Notes under the pieces: model-generated
What the model was told of the DNA's origin: nothing
Database searches by the model: none
What the model saw: the letters and a program-made list of their open reading frames with translations, nothing else
Assembly: GCA_036583965.1 (NCBI GenBank)
Contig: JAZBQD010000027.1
Span: forward strand, 30,840,776 to 30,904,775
DNA length: 64,000 bases
Direction of reading: 5' to 3'
Source of the DNA: Prunella strophiata
Taxonomy: Eukaryota > Chordata > Aves > Passeriformes > Prunellidae
Translations under genes and position numbers: made by a program
In this document: positions 57,084 through 64,000 of the stretch, piece after piece
Numbering within the stretch: position 1 is the stretch's first letter
How the letters are laid out: the number at the start of each line of letters is the position of its first letter

Positions 57084-58468
57084 GTTCTGCAATTTGTTAC
57101 GGTGTTTATCTCTCAGTCAAAAGAAAGCAAGGCTAGAAAATGTAATGAAGTGTTCATCTATCATCTGTGGGCTTTGCTTCCTGATAAAGGAGGCTTCATT
57201 TGGGTGTTATTTCATTAACATGCACTTCTCTGACAAAGCCAAAGCACCAAGAAAAAGAAAGAGAAGCCTTAATCGAGGTTTTCTTGGAGGTAATTAACTG
57301 AAGGGCTTGTAAGATATGAGCAAGGTTTTGTTATTAGGACAGGAGCAAAAACTCATATTTCCTTCAGCTCAGGATCATTCCACAACAACTGCTACTGGAG
57401 GAAAAGTAATTAAGAAGAACTGCAGTTTACAATGAACTTTGTCTAATGAACAGAATTAACATTCTTTTTTTTTTTACTTTTTATAAAATTCAAAATATTA
57501 TTAGCATGGTCTACTTGCTAAAATAGTGTTCAGGTTTGATGTTAAAGAAAAGAAACCAGATTTTCATTAAGTGAGCAACAGGAGTGACTTTTTTGACAAC
57601 ACTTGCTTTAATCACTTTCCTTACTTTTAGCCACTTTCCTTAAATGACAGAGGAACCTCATCAGTTCCAAGCAAGGATTTCTTTTGACAGACCAATCTCT
57701 CTTGGAGTATATGGAGACAAGTGGCAGTGCTCCCTCAGCAATGAATTTATTTGTTCAGGGAACAATTCCTTTTCACAACTTGTCCCCACCTGGGAAATCT
57801 GTCCTCCAGGGAAGACAGGAGCATACGTTTCCCCAGGATTGCAATCCTTCTCCAGTCAGCCCTCATTCCTCCTAAGAAAAATGCCAATGTTCCCTTTTAC
57901 CAAGGATAAGTGTTTCAATTCTCTAGCTCTCACTTCATATGAGTTTTTCATTTCAGTCTTTGCTTCAATTCTCTGCAAAGTTTTGAGGTTTTGAGATGAG
58001 AGAAGGAAGAATCTTTTTGGGTTGTTCTGCCAGTTAGACTCATTTTGACTGAAATGAAGAAATACCAGCAGTTTTAACAATAAAGAATAAAACCAGGGAG
58101 GAAACATGCTTTAGGCAAGAAAGAGTCCATGTAAAATAGTGCAAAATATCTGAGGTCCTAGAAAAATGTGTGCAGTTTTCTCATTGCTATTACCAGCTGT
58201 GGTATTAAACTCTGGTATTATCTGAGTCACTCTCTGTTTTTAGGAGAATCAAAACTGTCCCCAAACACTCAGCAGAAATTACATATCCCATGGTGTGCTA
58301 CCTGCCACAGCACACATGGGAGAAGGTCTTCATCAGAGGAAGTGTAACCATCTCCAAGATCCCAAATTATTGCAACTGTAACTAACACTTGCAATTAGAA
58401 ATTGGAAATGATCCATGCATCAAGGCTCATAGAGTTTTTATCTGGAATTAGCTTCTGTGAAAGATGGG
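57084..58468. other. non-coding stretch, part possibly conserved
   Basis: No gene is supported. 57180-57420 (CATTAACATGCACTTCTCTG, GTAATTAACTGAAGG, AAGTAATTAAGAAG) has enhancer-like AT-core words. An exon reading 57118-57290 between ATCTCTCAG and GGAG|GTAATT is possible but has no known domain. Confidence 0.35.
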
Positions 58469-58800
58469 GAATCACAGAACCATGGAATGGTTTGGAAGGG
58501 ACATAAAAGCTCATCCTGTCCCCTGTCCCCATCCCAGGAGAAGGTTCTGGGGAGATCTCAAAGCCCCTTCCAGTGCCTAAAGGGGCTCCAGAAGAGCTGG
58601 AGAAGAACTTGGGACAAGGGATGGAGGGAGAGGACACAGGGAATGGCTTCAAACTAAAAAAGGAGAAATTGAGATGGGATGTTGGGAAGAAATTCTTCCC
58701 TGTGACATGGTGACACCCTGGCCCAGAGAAGCTGTGGCTGCCCCTGGACCCCTGGAAGTGTCCAAGGCCAGGCTGGATGGGGCTTTGGAGCCACCTGGCC
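58469..58800 (-). mobile_element. CR1 LINE with 5' inversion (twin-priming structure)
   Basis: The left 50-55 bp (58469-58523) are a minus-strand CR1 terminus: AATCACAGAACCATGGAATG then GTTTGGAAGGGACATAAAAG. Directly after it, 58536-58800 is CR1 in plus orientation: 'aggagaaggttctggggaga', 'gggaagaaattcttccctgt' (58682), 'gctgtggctgcccctggacc' (58731), 'tgtccaaggccaggctggat', ending before the terminal 'gcccatggcagg' block. So the 3' terminus and the upstream body are both present once, in opposite orientations, with about 50 bp missing at the junction. This matches one insertion with an inverted 5' part better than two insertions. Confidence 0.8.
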
Positions 58801-61264
58801 TTGGAAGAAACAGAGAATTCCTAGAACTGGGCACAACTGAAGTATTTAGTTTTCACAGTAGCCTTCCCAAAAGTTTAGTGGCTGCTGTGGGTATCCAGAT
58901 GGGGCTCAGAAGTGAGGTGGCTTCTCAAAAATCTGCCCAATGTATGAGGCTTCCCCTCAAAACTTGGTTCTCAGGCTCCTGGTTCCAATTCCTTGCCACA
59001 TCAGGAGCAAGAGGGTGGCTCATAACTGTTGCAAAGCTCCCTAAAAAAGAGCAATAGGAAAGGAGTTTTCAAGGGTGTTGCTGGTGCATTTCCAAACCTC
59101 TCCTGTCCCACACCATGAAAAGAAGATGCTGATGCTTCCAGCACCTCAAAGAAACATCCCTAAGTACAAAGCACAGGAATTCAAGCCTAGAGGCAAAAGG
59201 GTAGAAATAAGTATGCTAAGGATACTATCCTAAAAGCAAGGAACATAGCTGGGAAGGAAAAAAGAAGATAAAAAGTTGTAGAATTTCTTCTAATGTCTAC
59301 AGATCCTTTGTTTTTTTACTGCTGTTACCAACTTTCATCTGACTGCGGAGTTTTTCAAGCCTTTGGAGAGCTCCCCAAATCAATCTCTTTGAAATGTGTG
59401 CATTTGTGAAATGGCTGCTATTCCCCACAAGTGATCTGTCAGTGTCTCAGCAGAGCCTTCCCTTAATAGAGCCTCAAATAAACTTCCTGCATGCCGAGAG
59501 TCTTTCAAGTTTCAGAGCCCAGGAAGCCCTTCATCCCTCCTCATTAGTGCTGCTGGACTCCCTGCTCCAGCAATCACATCCCTCCCTTCCATGAAATTCT
59601 CCAGCTGAGCCTTGGATCACCCTCATCACCGTGGGCTTTAAGTGGACAAATTTATTCTATTGATGAATTTATCCTCAAGGCAAATCTGATTTAATTACAC
59701 TACTGATCATGTGTGAGCAGAGAATATTTTTGTACCTGTTATCCAGAAGCTATCACTTGGACAAGCTTTAATTTCCTTCCAAGTTTTTTTCAGGAATTCT
59801 CCTCACTTTAATTTCAACAAATGTAGCTCGTAAGAAAGAATAAATCTCAAGGAGGAAGAGAAAGGTAATTTCTCTGGGCTTTTCTAAAGCAGTTTTCTTC
59901 CAAGAGTGTACAGCTACTGGAATAAATTTCTAATTTATGATCAAAGTCATGGCACACAAGTCAAAATTAATTAAGCTCTTCTCTGACTTGTTTAAATCCA
60001 AGGAAAACTTTACTAGTCAATACAATAATTTAGAAATTAGAAGGGTAAATTAGAAGGAAATTAGAAGGTTCCTCTCAGAGAGAGGAATCCAGATCTTCAA
60101 GAAGGTTCATCTCTCGTTTATAGCATCAGGACATAATTAAGTAATTCCTAAAGAAATCTTTTCCATGTTAGAAAAGGTATTTTTGTATTCATTGAGCTCT
60201 GGACAGATTCTTGTGAAAGTTAGCTTTGCAGGTCCTGCATCTTTCATTGGTGTGTGGGACATTTCTTACCTCAGTGCACATAAAATTAGCCAGAAAATGC
60301 ACAAACTGAAGAGGTGTTAATGCAAAACAAATTCATTTTCAGTGAAGTCTGTTCTTTCAAGGATGAGAAATTTTCTATCAGAATTCTGCGGGTCCACAAG
60401 ATAGAGTTGTTTCAACAAACACTGTTCACTTCTAACATATTCTTAAAAAATACTTCATATTATTGAATTTAATTTCAGGGCAGTCCCATTTAAATTTTCC
60501 ATATGTTTGATATTGCTGGAATTTTTCCTGTCATGGCATACCATGCAACCTTGAGCCCTTCAAATTCTTCTTAATGATCTGAAAATTTCAATAACATGGC
60601 CCAGTGTGGATGGAGTCAAATGCTGATATCTGATATATGCTGAGAGCTGGATAATAGAATTCCAGGTTCTGTGAGGTGAAAGAAGTGGAATTGTTTAAAA
60701 TCACTTTATGTTGCAGAAGGCAGAGGTGCACAGGTAGAGCAAAGAGAAGCTGGCTGTAATTGATGGAAAAATTCAAATGTCAAAGCAAAAGTTCTTACTT
60801 CCCTCAGACTGCAAAACCTGAATTTGCCACAATCTTTTTATCAGTGTAGTCCATCTATATTAAATACTCTTTTTTGGAAAAAACCCTGGTATTTACAAAT
60901 TATTACAGTTCTAAAAATATTGTCCTTCAAAGTTCAGCACAATCCAGAGAACTCATCTCCACTCTGTTATTATTAAATTAAAGGGATTGAGTCATATAGA
61001 GGCCTGTGTGAAAAGATAGCTTTGGAAATTAAATTCTTGTTTTCCTAATAATTATTCAAACATGACATTTTTGTTAAACTCAGTCAGTATTTATCAGTTC
61101 ATGTCACTTTAATGGAGGACAAGATGACAGGAGCTGAATGTTTCAATGTAAAATAATATCATGCTAATTTCTATTTTTATTTAAAGGCATTTTCTTTCTC
61201 ATTTTAATAATTCTCTCCATTCTTTGTGATTTTGTTTTGTACAAAGGATGGTTGGGGAGATTGT
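58801..61264. other. 2.5-kb non-coding stretch
   Basis: No supported gene or recognised mobile element. 59330-59760 is a mixed-composition part and a possible conserved stretch by eye. The rest is AT-rich. Confidence 0.45.
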
Positions 61265-61384
61265 TTTATTTTTAGTGGTTTTTTGTTGGTTTTTTTTGTG
61301 TGTGTTTTTTTGGGGGTTTTTTTTGTTGTTGTTGTTGGGTTTTTTTTGCTCTTTTGCCTTTTTTTTTTTTTTTTTTTTTTTTTT
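61265..61384 (+). repeat. T/G-rich tract ending in T26
   Basis: T-runs with G spacers, five GTT triplets near 61324-61337, then T26 (61359-61384). Similar in build to 8840-9018 and to the complement of 42860-43024. Confidence 0.92.
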
Positions 61385-62274
61385 ACTAGAAATACAGGAA
61401 TGCATTGAGAAATTTTTGAAGCAGTGATGATTTCCTGAGATTTAAGAAAGAGTAAAGCCATGTTTTTCTGACTGATTTACACTGCACTTTGACAGGTTGC
61501 TCTTCTTTTTTAGGCCACTGTCTGTTAGAGGTGTGTCAGCATTATTCTCTTAATCAGGAAAATTCAATTTGCTCTATAATGGAACTACTGAACTTCAAGT
61601 CCCAAATATTCAGCTTTTTTCAGATCTGTTATCATCTGTCTGAAATAGAAGACAAATTAATCTTTCAGTTTATCTCTTCCCTCAAATTTTTAGAGGTGGA
61701 AAGGGGAGAGAAAACAGTTGGAAGTTACTTGGGTACCCATCATTGATAAAATAGCTGACCAGCTTATTCTTTTTCTTTATTTTTATTTTTCTTATTAGAA
61801 AAAAAAAAATTAAAAAAAGCAAAACAAAAAAACAGAATCACCAAAATAATTGAAATCAAAATTATGAAATGCATTGCAATCTTATATTTTTTATTTATTT
61901 TTTTTTAATTTTAAGGTGGCTTGCTGTTGAGGAAGAAACTCCTATCCTTCAGTGAGATTTTGTCCTTTTTTACCAGGACAAAAGGCTGGTAAAAGGCTTA
62001 GATGCAACATTAGCTTACAAAGTCAATTAACAGGATTTAATAATATAGTCAAGTGATATACTGTATGTCATATTTTATTTTTTATAAATGAACACACACA
62101 GATGAGATGAAATATATGCAATTTATGAACTCAAAGAATGCCAGATTTCACACGGACTAAAGAAGCTATTTATGTTTCTTGTGTAGTAGTACATTGTAGA
62201 GATTCAGGCAGTGGTTAGTTTTGAATAATGGTCAAGGTGCCCAAGTTATCTTTTTCAAAATGGGAAATAATATT
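61385..62274. other. non-coding AT-rich stretch
   Basis: No gene. A10 with neighbouring A-rich words at 61798-61835 and T-rich words at 61885-61905 make a weak A/T inverted pattern. Confidence 0.5.
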
Positions 62275-62343
62275 AGTTTTACATAGTTTAACATAGTTTT
62301 ACATAGTTAAACATAGTTTAACATTAGTTAAAACATAGTTTTA
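62275..62343 (+). repeat. ~10-bp tandem array, ACATAGTTTA
   Basis: Six or so units: ACATAGTTTA, ACATAGTTTT, ACATAGTTAA, ACATAGTTTA, ACATTAGTTAAA, ACATAGTTTT. The period is 10 bp in the first four, with drift later. Confidence 0.9.
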
Positions 62344-62409
62344 CTGTTAGTCATTATTTGTCATTAGGGGTTTTTTTTCTACTTTTTTCCTTGAAACTTT
62401 TTCTTACAG

Positions 62410-62630
62410 TTGCTTTTCCTGAGGAGCTGACAGGAGATCAGCAAATTGTCCTGGAGAAATGGATCCAGGCCCAACTCCCTCCCCTCTCTCCCATTACATT
62501 GGAGTCAACAGCAAGACTAAAACTGGAGCACTTCCAGAGACATTCTTTGATAACCTGTGAACTTTCGGGCATCAGAAATTCCTCAGAGAGCCAAGTCCTG
62601 AAATCCAGCACTGAATTTCCTGCCAGTTGA
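62410..62630 (+). other. weak candidate terminal exon
   Basis: A long T/C tract (62371-62405) and TTCTTACAG make a textbook splice acceptor ending at 62409. The sequence after it stays open for 73 codons to TGA at 62628-62630, beginning AFPEELTGDQQIVLEKWIQ in the frame with phase 2. The composition (E, Q, L, K) is more protein-like than other frames here. I do not recognise the family and no partner exon is visible, so chance is the default explanation. Confidence 0.18.
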
Positions 62631-62964
62631 AGGCTGATTCACAGTCCCTGACTCCACTTCTCCTGAGCTTTCTGGCAGCAGAGGTCACTCTCCCTTCCCT
62701 CATTTTGCTGGTGGAAAATAATGAGGCACAGAGAGGTAGACCTGGCTTGTCTGAACCCCCCAGCAGGTGCAGGTGGCTTTGGAGCCTCAGTTCAGAAGGT
62801 CCAGCTCTGACAATTTGTTGCATCCAAGTTACAGAATTTGTGCTGCTTGAATTGCCTCTAAAAGTCCTTTTAACAACAAAAGGAACACTCCTGGAAGACA
62901 AAGCCAAGGATTAATTGTGTCCCCCCAGTGTGGGCAGCAGGAAAGGTATTGGGATTTGATGAAT
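62631..62964. other. non-coding spacer
   Basis: About 330 bp of fairly GC-balanced DNA with no recognised repeat. It could be 3' UTR if the preceding exon candidate were real. Confidence 0.4.
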
Positions 62965-63440
62965 GAAATCACACTGGAGCTGCTGGAGAGAGCCCAGGGA
63001 GGCACCAGGATGGTCAGAGGGATGGAGCAGCTCTGCTGGGAGGAAAGGCTGGGAGAGATGGGATTGTTCACCTGGAGAAGAGAAGCTTTGGGGTGACCTT
63101 ATTATTGTCTTGCACCACTTGAAGGAACTGAAAAGAAACATGGAGAGAGACTGTTTACAAGGGCTGGAGGGACTGGACAAGGGGAAATGGCTTCCCACTG
63201 CAAGGGGCAGGGTTAGATGGGATTTTGGGAAGAAATTCTTCCCTGTGAGGGTGGGAGGTCCTGGCACAGGGCTGCCCAGAGAAGCTGTGGCTGCCCCTGG
63301 ATCCCTGGAAGTGTCCAAGGCCAGGCTGGACAGGGGCTTGGAGCAAGCCTGGGATAGTGGAAGGTGTCCCTGCCCATGGCAGGGGGTGGCACTGGATGAG
63401 TTTTAAGGTCCCTCCAACCCAAACCATTCTGTGAGTCCTT
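62965..63440 (+). mobile_element. CR1 LINE 3' fragment, ~475 bp
   Basis: It contains 'atcacactggagctgctgga', 'cagctctgctgggaggaaag' (63028), 'gttcacctggagaagagaag' (63066), 'gaagaaattcttccctgtga' (63229), 'gctgtggctgcccctggatc' (63284), 'tgtccctgcccatggcaggg' (63365) and 'caacccaaaccattctgtga' (63415). It is the cleanest member of the main subfamily here, with all 3' blocks in order. The 5' truncation is near 62965. Confidence 0.94.
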
Positions 63441-64000
63441 GATTTTATGAGTTGTTAGTCAAAAGCCTAAGAAGCTTAATTAGAGCGTTACTATGAGGAG
63501 AGTTACAATAATGTTAAAAGTGCATTTTAAATGCTATGTGCATATACAGACTTCTTCAAAATCTTCTGATGTTGTCCTATTTTTTCACTGCTCATAGGGG
63601 ACTTGCTCTCAGTGGCTTAGACTTGGGCTGGAGGACATTTCAGTGTCACCCTGAAGCCCTTGAGAGGGGAAGCCTGTTCTTCACAGCTTCTTGCCCTTTG
63701 CTATAACATTCTTTGCAGTCATTTTGATGTTGTTGCTAACCTGCTGTTACATGTCAACATTCTTTTATCTATCTTTTTTGTCCTATGTCTGAGTCCATCT
63801 TGCATTTGGATTGTACCTACAGAGTGAGTTTTATCCCAAGACTGATCTCCTTGGGTGGCTGTTGAGCTGCTTCCTTTCTGCCCTCAGCTATCATCCAGGC
63901 CTCTCACACACATTGTCTTTTATGCTAAATGCTTCTATAAATGCATAAACAAAGGAGGGCCAAGGGGACTCTCAATCCTTTCCTGGATGTGGGGAGAGCA
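63441..64000. other. non-coding stretch to window end
   Basis: No gene or repeat recognised in the last 560 bp. Confidence 0.5.

Noticed and set aside
1..64000. CRISPR arrays, bacterial operons, rRNA or tRNA genes
   Set aside because: No spaced direct repeats, no cloverleaf or rRNA motif recognised, and the sequence is clearly vertebrate.

Overview
The window looks like a piece of nuclear DNA from a songbird (passerine bird). The main evidence is 27 or so 5'-truncated copies of the avian LINE CR1 on both strands. They share 3' ends built around 'GTGTCCCTGCCCATGGCAGG' and 'TTCCAACCCAAACCATTCTG', followed by short ATTCTGTGA-like tails instead of poly(A). Two solitary LTRs resemble passerine endogenous-retrovirus families, and there are many long A/T homopolymers. 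CR1 covers about 8 kb (roughly 12-13%) by my count. Outside repeats the DNA is AT-rich and CpG-poor. The family assignment is by recognition, not by search.

No protein-coding gene, rRNA or tRNA can be supported. The longest open frames are either antisense readings of CR1 3' ends (for example 15862-16401 and 44622-45218) or frames without recognisable protein character (10494-11000, minus). The window therefore reads as intergenic or deep intronic DNA. A few short frames sit behind good splice-acceptor sequences (62410, 54742, 57118, 23511). They are listed only as weak exon candidates.

Layout. 1-5 kb: a CR1, a probable LTR (1465-2230), then a head-to-head CR1 pair (3484-4193). 5-13 kb: mostly single-copy, with a pyrimidine tract, a poly(A), a T/G-rich tract and CpG-retaining stretches. 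13-27 kb: several CR1 copies, including the longest (15965-16735). 27.5-28 kb: a minus-strand solo LTR with perfect 7-bp terminal inverted repeats. 29-46 kb: scattered CR1 copies, a 92-bp tandem duplication (32484-32670), a purine tract and A-rich tracts up to A36. 46-56 kb: T35 and T32 tracts, a G17 and a C16 run, and an inverted pair of about 180-bp diverged segments (51950-52127 and 53443-53630) around an AT-rich core. 56-64 kb: T-rich tracts, a CR1 with the structure of a 5' inversion (58469-58800), a 10-bp tandem array and a final CR1.

There are no genes here to work together. The visible history is retrotransposon insertion, local duplication and simple-repeat growth in DNA that may hold regulatory elements. 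I found no evidence of an undescribed biological system. The least explained items are the inverted pair at 51.95-53.63 kb and the candidate conserved stretches, which only alignment to other birds could test.
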